Below the pieces are notes generated by a model. The model searched no databases, was not told the DNA's origin, and worked only from the letters and a program-made list of their open reading frames with translations. Below are positions 56,245 to 64,000 of a stretch of DNA of 64,000 nt, piece by piece. The stretch is from JAIQFL01 sp035295745 (GTDB lineage Bacteria; Acidobacteriota; Terriglobia; Bryobacterales; Bryobacteraceae), in contig DATGIL010000015.1 in NCBI GenBank assembly GCA_035295745.1, positions 248,001 through 312,000 of the forward strand. The letters run 5' to 3'. The position numbers and the translations under genes were made by a program. Within the stretch, counting starts at the first letter, position 1. Each line of letters begins with the position of its first letter.

Positions 56245-57188
56245 CCCAATCCCGGCACGCCGCCGAGAGTCTTTGACAACCTCGCCGCGCGCAGAATACC
56301 TTGCGCCATGGCATCGGCAGCCGCTACGCCCAGAATGTTGATGTCCGCCTGATGGTCACCCAGCGACAATGCGAACACCGTGTCGCCATCGAACATCGTA
56401 TTCACCGGGTAGATCGAGCGCGCCATCCCCAGGCTCGCGAATTGGGCGAGTTTCGTGGCCTGTACCTTGGACAATTTCGCATTCGTGGCCACCACTCCAA
56501 GCGTGGTGTTACTGCGAATGAAGCTGCCGATCGCACCATGCTTCATCGCCTCCACCGTATTGGCGAATTCGCGGCTGTCTTTTGCTTTTCGAGCACCGGC
56601 GACGATCTTGCCGGTTTCCGGATCGCGCACATCGCCCAACGCATTCACCACCACCAGGCTCGACACCATCACCCCGCCGGGCAGCATCACGGTGAACGAA
56701 CCCACGCCTGCCTTCATAGCCTGGCCCATGCCGTACAACTTGCCGATCGTGGCGCCGGTGCCCGCACCCACCGAGCCCTCTGCCACCGGGTTGGACGTCG
56801 CTGCCGAGGCGGCCGCTTCACCCATCGCAGCGTTGGGACGAACTCCCGCCTTGGCGATGCCAAGATCGAAGATTACGGCGGCTGGCACGATGGGCACGCG
56901 GGCGGGTCCCGCCGCCACACCCACGCCTCGATGCTCCAGATAACGCCGCACTCCCGACGCCGCCTCGAGCCCGAAGGCGCTCCCGCCCGTCAGCAAGATG
57001 CCATGGACTTGCGGATCCACATGGCCCGGGTCGAGTGTCGCGATCTCTTCTGTCCCGCTAGCCGAGCCGCGAATGTCTACCCCACCCACTGCTCCCTGCT
57101 CGCATAGGATCGCCGTGCAACCCGTGATCGCTTCGAAGTCGGAGATGTGCCCGACGCGAATGCCTTCGATGTCGGTAAGCCCTTTCAC
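56241..57188 (-). CDS. P1/S58-family aminopeptidase (DmpA-like)
   Basis: About 315 aa from GTG 57188 (weak ribosome site; earlier codons read like noncoding). It has the DmpA/L-aminopeptidase D-Ala-esterase pattern: GLTDIEGIRVGHISD, HGILLTGGSAFGLEAASGV, SVGAGTGATIGKLYGMG, and the self-cleavage region SNTTLGVVATNAKL, where chain splitting creates the nucleophile. Substrate unknown. It overlaps tadE by 4 bp and so is co-transcribed with the pilus genes, an unexpected link. Divergent from mlaE. Confidence 0.82.
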   Translation of the reverse strand: MKGLTDIEGIRVGHISDFEAITGCTAILCEQGAVGGVDIRGSASGTEEIATLDPGHVDPQVHGILLTGGSAFGLEAASGVRRYLEHRGVGVAAGPARVPIVPAAVIFDLGIAKAGVRPNAAMGEAAASAATSNPVAEGSVGAGTGATIGKLYGMGQAMKAGVGSFTVMLPGGVMVSSLVVVNALGDVRDPETGKIVAGARKAKDSREFANTVEAMKHGAIGSFIRSNTTLGVVATNAKLSKVQATKLAQFASLGMARSIYPVNTMFDGDTVFALSLGDHQADINILGVAAADAMAQGILRAARLSKTLGGVPGLG

Positions 57189-57240
57189 GTTTGCACCGAT
57201 ATTGGTATGGTAGCATCGAGAATACGGGGACCGACCTACA

Positions 57241-58005
57241 TTGCTGGATCTGCTGAAAGAGCCCGTTCTCGCCGTCCAAGAGTTTCTCACGTTAGCGGGC
57301 AAGGCGTTCCGGAACATCCTGCGCAGTCCACACTATTGGGACGACATCTACCTGCAGATGGACACCATCGGTGTCGGCAGCCTGGCCATCGCCGCCATCA
57401 CCGGTTTCTTCGCCGGCGCGGTCATGGCCTTGCAGATGTCCCGCGCCTTGGCCCAGTATGGCTCAGTCGGTAAGACTGGCACCCTTGTGTCGCTTACGCT
57501 AGCGCGCGAACTGGGTCCCGTGCTGACGGCTCTCATGGTGGCCGGACGTAACGCCTCGGGAATCGCCAGCGAACTCGGCTCCATGAAGGTCAGCGAGCAG
57601 ATCGATGCCATGCGCGCGCTGGGCACCGATCCCATTCAGAAGCTGGTGACGCCTCGCCTGATCGCCACTTCTGTTATGCTCCCCATGCTCACCGTGATTG
57701 CCGATTTTGTCGGCATGTTCGGGGGCTTCATCATCGCCGAGTTTTTCCTCGGTCTGAGCCCGAAACAATACTGGACTACGGTATGGCAGGCGCTCGATTG
57801 GGGTGACGTGGTGCAAGGCGGCATCTTCAAGCCGGTGGTCTTCGCGTTCACGATCTCGCTTGTGGGCTGCTATTACGGGCTCCGCACCACCGGCGGCACG
57901 CAAGGCGTGGGCCGATCCACCACCCAGGCCGTCGTTGCCGCCACCGTGGCCATCTTCATCTTCGACCTGATGATCACCAAGGTCTTTGTCAGCCAGTCCG
58001 GGTAA
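57241..58005 (+). CDS. mlaE: MlaE/YrbE-like ABC permease
   Basis: A 254-aa permease of the lipid-transport Mla/MCE system: GVGSLAIAAITGFFAGAVMALQMS, LVSLTLARELGPVLTALMVAGRNASGIASELGSMKVSEQIDAMRALGTDPI, and the late GCYYGLRTTGGTQGVGRSTTQAVV. It starts at TTG 57241. It works with MlaF and MlaD encoded next; the three-gene set is continuous (3 bp gaps). Confidence 0.94.
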   Translation: MLDLLKEPVLAVQEFLTLAGKAFRNILRSPHYWDDIYLQMDTIGVGSLAIAAITGFFAGAVMALQMSRALAQYGSVGKTGTLVSLTLARELGPVLTALMVAGRNASGIASELGSMKVSEQIDAMRALGTDPIQKLVTPRLIATSVMLPMLTVIADFVGMFGGFIIAEFFLGLSPKQYWTTVWQALDWGDVVQGGIFKPVVFAFTISLVGCYYGLRTTGGTQGVGRSTTQAVVAATVAIFIFDLMITKVFVSQSG

Positions 58006-58008
58006 GCG

Positions 58009-58833
58009 ATGGCGGACGACTCCCGGAAATCCATTTTGCGCTTTGAACACGTCACCGTTTCGTTCGACGGTGAAGTGGCCTTGGACGACCTCTCGTTCGA
58101 GGCATTTCAGGGGGAGTCGCGCGTCATTCTCGGAGCGGCCGGAAGCGGCAAGACCGTGGTGCTCAAGACGGCCCTCGGGCTCGTGAAGCCTGATTCCGGC
58201 AAGGTCTACGCCTTCGACAAAGATCTGACCAGCATGGCAGAAAAGGATCTGTTCGAAATCCGCAGCAAGATGGGAATGCTGTTCCAGGAAAGCGCTCTAT
58301 TCGACTCGCTCAACATCGAAGAGAACGTGGCGTACCCGCTGCTCAATCAGAAATCCATCCGTTGCCCGATCGATCAGGTGCATCCTCGCGTAGTCCAGGC
58401 GCTCGAGTTTGTCGAACTATCCGGCACCCTTGAAAAATTCCCCAGTGAGCTTTCGGGAGGCATGCGGCGTCGTGCTGCAATCGCCCGCGCCGTCGTCACC
58501 GACCCGCCCCTGGTTCTCTATGACTCGCCCACCGCGGGTCTAGACCCCATCACCGCACACACCATCATGGCGTTGCTCATCAAGGAGCGCGATGTGAGTC
58601 ACACCACCACGCTCATGGTGACGCATCGCTACCAGGATGGAAATCTGATTGCGAATTTTCGCTACAATTCGGAGAAAGGGAGCTTGGAGCCCGCCCGCAA
58701 CGGAGCCAGAACAGCGGGGCGAACTACATTCATGGTCCTGAAACAGGGCAGGCTGGTATTTGAGGGTGAGCAAAGCCGGCTGGAAGCATCCACCGATGCC
58801 TACATTTCGAAGTTCGTGAAGCCGCGGGAATAG
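58009..58833 (+). CDS. mlaF: MlaF-like ABC ATPase
   Basis: A 274-aa ATPase. Walker A is GAAGSGKTVVLK (Ala replaces the common Pro/Asn), then GMLFQESALFDSLNI, signature LSGGMRRRAAIA and Walker B VVTDPPLVLYDSPTAGLD, followed by a switch His in MVTHRYQDG. The Walker B Glu position is Ser in YDSPTAGLD, as in MlaF-type transporters that show DEPTAGLD normally; the change is worth noting. ATP hydrolysis drives lipid movement between membranes. Confidence 0.92.
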   Translation: MADDSRKSILRFEHVTVSFDGEVALDDLSFEAFQGESRVILGAAGSGKTVVLKTALGLVKPDSGKVYAFDKDLTSMAEKDLFEIRSKMGMLFQESALFDSLNIEENVAYPLLNQKSIRCPIDQVHPRVVQALEFVELSGTLEKFPSELSGGMRRRAAIARAVVTDPPLVLYDSPTAGLDPITAHTIMALLIKERDVSHTTTLMVTHRYQDGNLIANFRYNSEKGSLEPARNGARTAGRTTFMVLKQGRLVFEGEQSRLEASTDAYISKFVKPRE

Positions 58834-58836
58834 ACC

Positions 58837-59913
58837 ATGCCTGATCCACGCAAAGTACGTTGGTCGCAGTTGAAGGTCGGGGTACTGGCCCTGGTTGCGT
58901 TCTTGATTGTGTTCGTTCTCGTATTCCTGCTCACCAGTTCGCAAGGCCTCTTCCAGCCCAATGAACTGCTGCGCACCTACATGAGCGACGCCGGCGGCAT
59001 TGCGGATGGCTCGGTGGTTCGGCTCAACGGCTACACAGTCGGCTACCTCGATAAACTCCGTCTGACCAATTCGCGCGATCCCAAACGCCAGGTGGAATTC
59101 CGCATGATGGTAAATGGAAAGTTCCTGAGCGAAATTCCCGTCGACTCAGTAGCCGAGATCAGCGCCGCAAACCTGCTGGGCGACAAGTTCATCAATATCA
59201 CCAGGGGCCAGGAATCCCGCACCGTGAAGCCCGGCGACGAAGTGAGAAGCGTGGAAGGCAAGGACATCCCCGAAATGATGGCGCAGATGACCACCACGCT
59301 GCAGTCCTTCCAGACCATCGTCGATCGCGTGAATCGTCTGCTGGCGGGAGTCGAGGCCGGCAACGGCAACTTGGGCAAGTTCCTCAAGGACGAAGAGCTC
59401 TACGGCCGCATGAATGGCATCGCCTCGGAGCTGCAGAAAATTCTCGCGGATGTCCGTACCGCCGATGGCACTGTCAGCAAACTGTTCCACGACCAGGGTG
59501 CGCTCTACGAAGATTTCCGTGCCCCCATCAAACGCATCGATGCCATGCTGGCCCAGATTCAGTCGGGCCAAGGCAATCTTGGCCTCCTGATGACCGATCG
59601 CGCTTTGTATGACGACTTCAAGAAGACCATCGGCGAGTTCAACACCCTGCTCGCGGACCTTCAGGCTGGCAAAGGCAATGCAGGCAAATTGCTCAAAGAC
59701 GAGCAACTCTACAAGCGAGTGGATGACCTGGTGGCCAAATTCAGCGGCATCATGGACAAGATCAATGCCGGCCAGGGCACCGTGGGGCAATTCCTCGTCA
59801 ATCCGGAACTGTACCAGTCGCTCGAAGGCACCACCCGAGAATTCCAATCGCTGGCCAAGGACATGCGGGCCAATCCCAAGAAATTTCTCAGCATCCGGCT
59901 GACCCTATTTTGA
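58837..59913 (+). CDS. mlaD: MlaD/MCE-domain protein with five C-terminal repeats
   Basis: A 358-aa inner-membrane-anchored MCE protein. The membrane helix is at about 13-33, and the MCE domain follows (LRTYMSDAGGIADGSVVRLNGYTVGYLDKL, about 45-135). Residues about 174-345 hold five repeats of 34-35 residues of the form GxGNxGKxLKDxxLY (starts near 174, 208, 243, 277, 311). MCE proteins form hexameric lipid tunnels; the repeats may lengthen the tunnel or form a coil. It ends 3 bp inside the start of the deacetylase gene. Confidence 0.92.
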   Translation: MPDPRKVRWSQLKVGVLALVAFLIVFVLVFLLTSSQGLFQPNELLRTYMSDAGGIADGSVVRLNGYTVGYLDKLRLTNSRDPKRQVEFRMMVNGKFLSEIPVDSVAEISAANLLGDKFINITRGQESRTVKPGDEVRSVEGKDIPEMMAQMTTTLQSFQTIVDRVNRLLAGVEAGNGNLGKFLKDEELYGRMNGIASELQKILADVRTADGTVSKLFHDQGALYEDFRAPIKRIDAMLAQIQSGQGNLGLLMTDRALYDDFKKTIGEFNTLLADLQAGKGNAGKLLKDEQLYKRVDDLVAKFSGIMDKINAGQGTVGQFLVNPELYQSLEGTTREFQSLAKDMRANPKKFLSIRLTLF

Positions 59914-60728
59914 GCGCGCGGCGACAATTGGTAGTGAACGCAGACGATTTCGGGTTCACGCCCGACGTGAACGAAGGAATCGTCGAGGGATATCGCCGCG
60001 GCATCCTCACCGCGGCCACCCTGATGGCCAATGGCGACGCCTTCGAGGATGCCGTGCGGCGGGCGAAGGACGCGCCTGCGCTGGATATCGGATGCCACCT
60101 GGTGCTCATCGGCGGCCACTCCCTCACTAACGGGAAAGCTCTGCCGCGGAGCGTTCCGCAACTGCTCTCTGCGCTGGCCCGCCGCGAGATCCGAGTGGAA
60201 CAGGAGCTGTCTGCGCAGATCCGGCATATCGTGAGTGCGGGTCTTCGTCCGACGCACCTCGATACCCACAAGCACACCCATCTCGCGCCTCCGGTTTTGG
60301 ACGCAGTGGCACGCCTGTCGCAGGAGTTCGGGATTCGTTGGGTGCGACGTCCCTTTGATTTTCCGATGACCAATTCGCATGGCACGGCGCCTCGTCTGAA
60401 ACGCCTGATCAGCAGTGCCCTGAGGGTGCAGCGCGGCCGGTTCCATCGCGTCTTGCAGGCGCACGGATGCCGTACCACCGACCACTTCGCTGGATTTCAG
60501 ATTACCGGACGCTTCCGCACCGCGCAGCTCGTGGCGCTGCTGGCGGAACTACCCGAGGGAAGCACGGAGTTCATGTGCCATCCCGGCAAATGCGGCGCGG
60601 CCTTGCGCCGCGCTTCGACGCGTTTGAAAGAGAGTCGTGAGGCCGAACTGGAAGCGCTGATCGCTCCCGAGGTACGCGATGCCATGGAACGCCACGGGAT
60701 CCAGCTCTTGAGCTATCGAGACCTTTGA
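59910..60728 (+). CDS. YdjC/ChbG/HpnK-family carbohydrate deacetylase
   Basis: A 272-aa enzyme of the YdjC fold: VNADDFGFTPDVNEGIVEGY (metal-binding Asp pair), GCHLVLIGGHSL, THLDTHKHTHLAPPVLDAVARL (His ligands) and EFMCHPG near the end. ChbG removes acetyl groups from chito-oligosaccharides; HpnK acts in hopanoid synthesis. Position after the MCE operon (TTG start overlapping the mlaD stop) hints at a lipid-related substrate, without proof. Confidence 0.88.
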   Translation: MSARRQLVVNADDFGFTPDVNEGIVEGYRRGILTAATLMANGDAFEDAVRRAKDAPALDIGCHLVLIGGHSLTNGKALPRSVPQLLSALARREIRVEQELSAQIRHIVSAGLRPTHLDTHKHTHLAPPVLDAVARLSQEFGIRWVRRPFDFPMTNSHGTAPRLKRLISSALRVQRGRFHRVLQAHGCRTTDHFAGFQITGRFRTAQLVALLAELPEGSTEFMCHPGKCGAALRRASTRLKESREAELEALIAPEVRDAMERHGIQLLSYRDL

Positions 60729-60737
60729 GACAGGCCT

Positions 60738-61628
60738 TCAGCCCTTCAGCTCGCGGAATGCTTCCTCGATCTCTTTCTTTGCTTCGGGCGAGGGCACGGT
60801 CAACGGCAATCGCGGCGGACCTCCGTAATAGCCATTCAGATCCATCGCGTATTTCAGCCCGGGAACCCCGTACTTCGTAGTGACCAGGGCGGCGGCACGC
60901 CCTATGCGATTCTGCCAATCCATGCCCGCAGCCTCTTCCCGCGTGCGATAGGCTTCCCAAATCGCAATCACTGAATAGGGAGCCGCGTTGGCATACGCCA
61001 GGATCGCTCCGCACGCACCCATCAGCAGCGAGGGCCACAGAGTCGGCGCGGAACCCACCATCACCTGAAAGCCGGGCCGCACTTCGCGGATCATCTGCAT
61101 CACCTTCTCCAGATTGCCCGAGCTTTCTTTGATCGCAATCACGTTCGGATGTTCCGACAGCGCGACCACCGCTTCCACCGGGATATCCACTCCGGTCGCC
61201 TGCGGCCAGTTGTAGATGACGAGCGGAACGCGTGTCTGATCGGCGACTGCGCGGTAATAGAGCATCTGCGCGTCGGCGCGATTCACCAGGTTCTTGTAGT
61301 AATGTGGCGTGCGCACCATCGCGGCTTTGTATCCCATCTCCGCGGCCTGATTCGTGAGGCATACAGTCTCGCGCACGCTCTCCATACCCGTCCCGGCGAT
61401 GAGCAATTTGTCGGACGCAGCATGGCGCGCCACCTGCTCCCACAAGTTGATCTTCTCATCGGCAGTGAGCATGACGCTCTCGCCCGTGGAGCCCATCACC
61501 ACGTATCCGGAGAGCGTCGTCCGGTTCCACTTCTCCACGTTGTGCTGCACCTTGGAATGGTAGATATTGCCGTTGTGATCGAAAGGGGTCGTGATCGGCG
61601 GAAAAATGCCTTGCAGTTTCAAGCTCAT
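60738..61628 (-). CDS. DapA/NAL-family aldolase (dihydrodipicolinate synthase-like)
   Basis: A 296-aa TIM-barrel class I aldolase. The Schiff-base Lys is in VIAIKESSGN, the catalytic Tyr in LVIYNWPQ, and the pyruvate-binding GSTGES lies near residues 47-52. The YNxP motif fits dihydrodipicolinate synthase or related keto-acid aldolases; true DapA cannot be distinguished from paralogs by eye. No lysine-biosynthesis gene adjoins it. Convergent with the deacetylase gene. Confidence 0.88.
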   Translation of the reverse strand: MSLKLQGIFPPITTPFDHNGNIYHSKVQHNVEKWNRTTLSGYVVMGSTGESVMLTADEKINLWEQVARHAASDKLLIAGTGMESVRETVCLTNQAAEMGYKAAMVRTPHYYKNLVNRADAQMLYYRAVADQTRVPLVIYNWPQATGVDIPVEAVVALSEHPNVIAIKESSGNLEKVMQMIREVRPGFQVMVGSAPTLWPSLLMGACGAILAYANAAPYSVIAIWEAYRTREEAAGMDWQNRIGRAAALVTTKYGVPGLKYAMDLNGYYGGPPRLPLTVPSPEAKKEIEEAFRELKG

Positions 61629-61712
61629 GATCAGTCCCTACATATAGCATGTGAGCTCAGGGACCATGGATCGGCGGCGCCATCTGATACCCAGTACTAA
61701 CCAAGTCCCTGG

Positions 61713-61727
61713 AGTACCCCTGGTACT
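61713..61727. promoter_or_regulatory. Short inverted repeat upstream of the DapA-like gene and small ORF
   Basis: AGTACC-cct-GGTACT, a 6-bp palindrome with 3-bp centre, in the 155-bp gap between the minus-strand DapA-like gene and the plus-strand small ORF. A related CAGTACT lies 20 bp to its left. Confidence 0.3.
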
Positions 61728-61783
61728 GCTGAAATCTCCATCAATAGCAAATAGAATCTGAATAGAAATAGGAGCCAAACCCA

Positions 61784-61915
61784 ATGGAATTCTTACTCGT
61801 TGTGATCCCTGGAGCGACTTTTGCCTTGACCATTTTCCTACGTCGAGAAGCCCGGCGTCGGCGAATGCTTCGATGCGAACGAAAAGCCAAGTTGCTCATC
61901 TTGGCACTTCGGTAA
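61784..61915 (+). CDS. Small putative membrane protein (43 aa)
   Basis: ATG at 61784 with AGGAG about 10 nt upstream, ending at TAA 61913-61915. The first half is hydrophobic (MEFLLVVIPGATFALTIF), the rest strongly basic (LRREARRRRMLRCERKAK). The pattern resembles short single-pass membrane peptides. It stands before the aldo/keto-reductase-like gene. I do not recognise a family. Confidence 0.5.
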   Translation: MEFLLVVIPGATFALTIFLRREARRRRMLRCERKAKLLILALR

Positions 61916-61977
61916 TCTCAACCAAATGCCGGGTTCGGAGGGTCCCGGCAACAGAAAAGAGAGTAGACTGTTCGAAA

Positions 61978-62943
61978 ATGCCGTTCCGGAAGATCGAGAT
62001 ACCCGCCTTCGGACGAATGATGAGCAACATCATGGCCCATCCATCTTCATCCGATACGGAAACCAATGAACCTGCACTCGATGAGTACTTCCGCCTCGGC
62101 GGCAACTGCATTCATCTCCATGGTGAGGGTGGTGAGAGTCATACCCGCCGCAGCACTGGACAATGGCTGAAGCGGCGCGACCTACGCCCTCAGTTCTTTT
62201 TATGCACCCAAATCTGCCATGCCGGATGGGACGAGTCTGCCAACTGCCCGATTGACCGCTTCACCGCCCAAGCCGTCAACGAAGACGTCGACGTTGATCT
62301 GGAATTGCTGGCGACTGGATTTCTGGATTTCGTATATCTCGATGACAACCCGCATGCTCCGTTTGAGCCCGTTGTTGACGCTATTGGGCGGCAGATCGCG
62401 CGCGGGCGGGTCCGGGCCTTTGGAGTCAGAAATTGGGACGTGAAACGGATCAATACAGCCCAGGCTTACCTGTCTCGTACATCCCAATCGGGCATGGCTG
62501 CGGTGGTCACAACGGAGTTGGCGTTGGCCACAGCGCTCGCTCCTCTTTGGCCTGGCTACGTTCCCTTCGATCGAACACTGCGGCAGGCCGTTGATGCTTC
62601 GGGTCTTACAGTTCTAGCGCACGCGGCCGACTTCAACTTGGGACAATGCCTCTTCAGCGACGTGGACGCTACCTCGAGTCTCCGGCAACACTGGGTCCAG
62701 AGATGGGATCATCCGGCTAACGCAGCGTTGGTCCACCGAGTACAAAATATTGCATCGGCACACGCGTTAACCGCTCGAGCGGTGAACCTGGCGTGGCTGC
62801 TGAATCGGCCGTTTCCCTGCGTCGCTATTGTTCCGCTCCCCTCGTTGCTGACAACGCGCCGTTGTGAGTACGAGCGCGCTTCCCAGTTGATCCTCGGAGA
62901 AGGTGATCAGGCCTACCTGAGCGGCGACCGCACGCCGACCTGA
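61978..62943 (+). CDS. Degenerate aldo/keto-reductase-like protein
   Basis: A 321-aa protein from ATG 61978 (an upstream in-frame codon at 61873 would overlap the small ORF). It follows the layout of aldo/keto reductases: start FGRMMSNIM, GQWLKRRDLRPQFFLCTQ, LLATGFLDFVYLDD, GRVRAFGVRNWDVKRI, and LNRPFPCVAIVPLPS. Every catalytic position is replaced: His46 for Asp, Gly51 for Tyr, Gln78 for Lys and Asp123 for His. It may bind a ligand or NADP without reducing activity, or be a decaying gene. Confidence 0.62.
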   Translation: MPFRKIEIPAFGRMMSNIMAHPSSSDTETNEPALDEYFRLGGNCIHLHGEGGESHTRRSTGQWLKRRDLRPQFFLCTQICHAGWDESANCPIDRFTAQAVNEDVDVDLELLATGFLDFVYLDDNPHAPFEPVVDAIGRQIARGRVRAFGVRNWDVKRINTAQAYLSRTSQSGMAAVVTTELALATALAPLWPGYVPFDRTLRQAVDASGLTVLAHAADFNLGQCLFSDVDATSSLRQHWVQRWDHPANAALVHRVQNIASAHALTARAVNLAWLLNRPFPCVAIVPLPSLLTTRRCEYERASQLILGEGDQAYLSGDRTPT

Positions 62944-62947
62944 CAAC

Positions 62948-63050
62948 GTGGCGCAACCACTCCTGTTTGCCGTCTCGCCACTCGCGTCGAGACTTCGCGG
63001 GTGTGCACCAAGTCTGCCCGGACGAAAGGCGTTCGACGCGGGAGCGACAC
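62948..63050 (+). repeat. Degenerate hairpin repeat (copy 7)
   Basis: GTGGCGC, CAACCA-ctcc-TGTTTG, then GTCTCG-ccactcgcgt-CGAGAC. The other arm (about 63020-63050) is only weakly recognisable. It starts 4 nt after the aldo/keto-reductase-like stop. Confidence 0.6.
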
Positions 63051-63222
63051 TCTCACCCTGCGCGGTTTTGCCTGGTGCATCGGGCGGCCCGATTGCTGCC
63101 TAAAAACTTCCGTCAAGTACAACCTGTATAGTCTCCATCACTTCCATGGCTCTCCGGATGAAATCGGGTGAAATGGCCGGCTGTGGCACTCCATCCCGCC
63201 TTTGCTAACCTGAAAACATCCC

Positions 63223-64000
63223 GTGAAAAAACTTCTTGCCCTTAATCGCAGCGAAATCGCCATCCGCATCCTTCGTGCGGCAAACGAACTCGGACTGCGC
63301 ACCGTCGCCATCTACTCGCAAGAGGACCGCCTCGCCTTGCATCGCTTCAAAGCCGATGAAGCCTACCTCATCGGCGAAGGCAAAGGCCCCGTCGAAGCCT
63401 ACCTCGACGTCGAAGGCATCGTCGCCCTCGCGCGCGAAAAGGAAGTCGACGCCATCCATCCCGGGTATGGATTTCTCTCCGAGAATCCCGCGCTCCCGCG
63501 CGCCTGCGAACGTGCCGGTATCACCTTCATCGGCCCCCGCGCCGAACTCCTCGAACTGCTCGGCGATAAAACGGCCGCCCGCACCTTGGCCCAGAAGGCC
63601 GGCATTCGCATCGTGCCCGGAACCGAAGTTCCTGTCACCAACGCCAAACAAGCCGAGAAGATTGCCAGCCAGATTGGTTTTCCCCTGATCGTTAAGGCAG
63701 CCTTTGGCGGCGGTGGACGCGGCATGCGTGTTGTGGAAAAGCCCGCCGACTTCCCCGGCCGTCTGGCAGAAGCGCGACAGGAAGCCGCTGCCGCCTTCGG
63801 CAACGATGCGGTCTTCATCGAGCGCTACATAGCACGCGCACGCCACATCGAAGTTCAGATCCTCGCCGACCTCCACGGCAGTATCCTCCACCTCTACGAG
63901 CGCGATTGTTCCGTCCAGCGTCGCCACCAGAAAGTCGTCGAGGTCGCACCCGCCGTAGCCCTCGATCCCAAAATCCGCGCCGAATTGGCGGACGCCGCGG
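63223..64000 (+). CDS. pyc: Pyruvate carboxylase (biotin carboxylase domain), truncated by the window
   Basis: From GTG 63223 the frame continues to the window end: KKLLALNRSEIAIRILRAANELGLRTVAIYSQEDRLALHRFKADEAYLIGEGKGPVEAYLD, then AIHPGYGFLSENPALPRACERAGITFIGP and AFGGGGRGMRVV (ATP-grasp Gly loop), FIERYIARARHIEVQI, and YERDCSVQRRHQKVVEVAPA. The DEAYLIGEGKGPVEAYLD segment favours pyruvate carboxylase over acetyl-CoA carboxylase. The first 259 codons are visible. It converts pyruvate to oxaloacetate with biotin. Confidence 0.88.
   Translation, partial: MKKLLALNRSEIAIRILRAANELGLRTVAIYSQEDRLALHRFKADEAYLIGEGKGPVEAYLDVEGIVALAREKEVDAIHPGYGFLSENPALPRACERAGITFIGPRAELLELLGDKTAARTLAQKAGIRIVPGTEVPVTNAKQAEKIASQIGFPLIVKAAFGGGGRGMRVVEKPADFPGRLAEARQEAAAAFGNDAVFIERYIARARHIEVQILADLHGSILHLYERDCSVQRRHQKVVEVAPAVALDPKIRAELADAA

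Noticed and set aside
61873..61977. N-terminal extension of the aldo/keto-reductase-like protein
   Set aside because: The 35 extra residues are basic, unlike the family, and overlap the small ORF, which has a better ribosome-binding site.

Overview
The window is high-GC bacterial DNA that most resembles an Acidobacteriota chromosome, probably Bryobacterales close to Candidatus Solibacter. This rests on content, not on a database search. The markers are M56 (BlaR1) peptidases fused to the Solibacter-named TIGR03435 domain with a BlaI repressor, a large Oar-type TonB-dependent receptor, families of secreted 'HPDL..G' proteins, a sortilin/VPS10-like BNR protein with a Gly/Arg-rich tail, and alternative complex III coupled to a caa3 oxidase.

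Layout. (1) 3-8806 (+): a respiratory operon, actC-actD-actE-actF, a small membrane protein, sco, coxB-coxA-coxC-coxD, which passes electrons from quinol to O2. (2) 9022-11606: a small TPR protein and a complete ISKra4-like insertion sequence with 22-bp perfect inverted repeats, nested in an older repeat. (3) 11643-15378 (-): secreted proteins and a di-heme reaction-centre-type cytochrome. (4) 15622-17317 (+): an ABC-2 exporter. (5) 17385-23256 (-): CapA-like, M61 peptidase, Gfo/Idh/MocA oxidoreductase and FISUMP proteins. (6) 23498-27056 (+): dnaE and tRNA-Arg(CCT). (7) 27159-41466: YVTN propeller, VPS10-like protein, SnoaL-like protein, Ser/Thr kinase, hydrolase, cupin, glycerophosphodiesterase, Oar receptor and HEAT protein. 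(8) 41486-45571 (-): blaI, two blaR1-TIGR03435 genes, a decayed third copy and a palindromic operator. (9) 45616-50784: DUF169, DUF218, TrmH-type methyltransferase, rarA, a deoxyribosyltransferase-like protein and a Cys/Met-metabolism PLP enzyme. (10) 50880-57188 (-): a Tad/T2SF pilus cluster with a P1 peptidase. (11) 57241-60728 (+): an MlaE-MlaF-MlaD lipid transporter and a YdjC/HpnK deacetylase. (12) 60738-64000: DapA-like lyase, a small ORF, a degenerate aldo/keto reductase and the start of pyruvate carboxylase.

The most striking unexplained structure is an interspersed repeat found at seven places (about 4138, 11446, 27063, 31201, 49579, 52818 and 62948). Each arm starts with GTGGCGC and carries two short hairpins followed by CTTTTCG. 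Two copies are complete inverted-arm elements of 198 and 189 bp, and a third has paired arms but is disrupted by the IS. The stems vary between copies with compensating base changes. Nearly every copy starts 1-10 nt after the 3' end of a gene, with the same end facing the gene. One copy lies inside the signal peptide of sco, and removing exactly 198 bp restores a normal signal peptide in frame. This looks like a mobile, MITE/REP-like, possibly terminator-bearing element.
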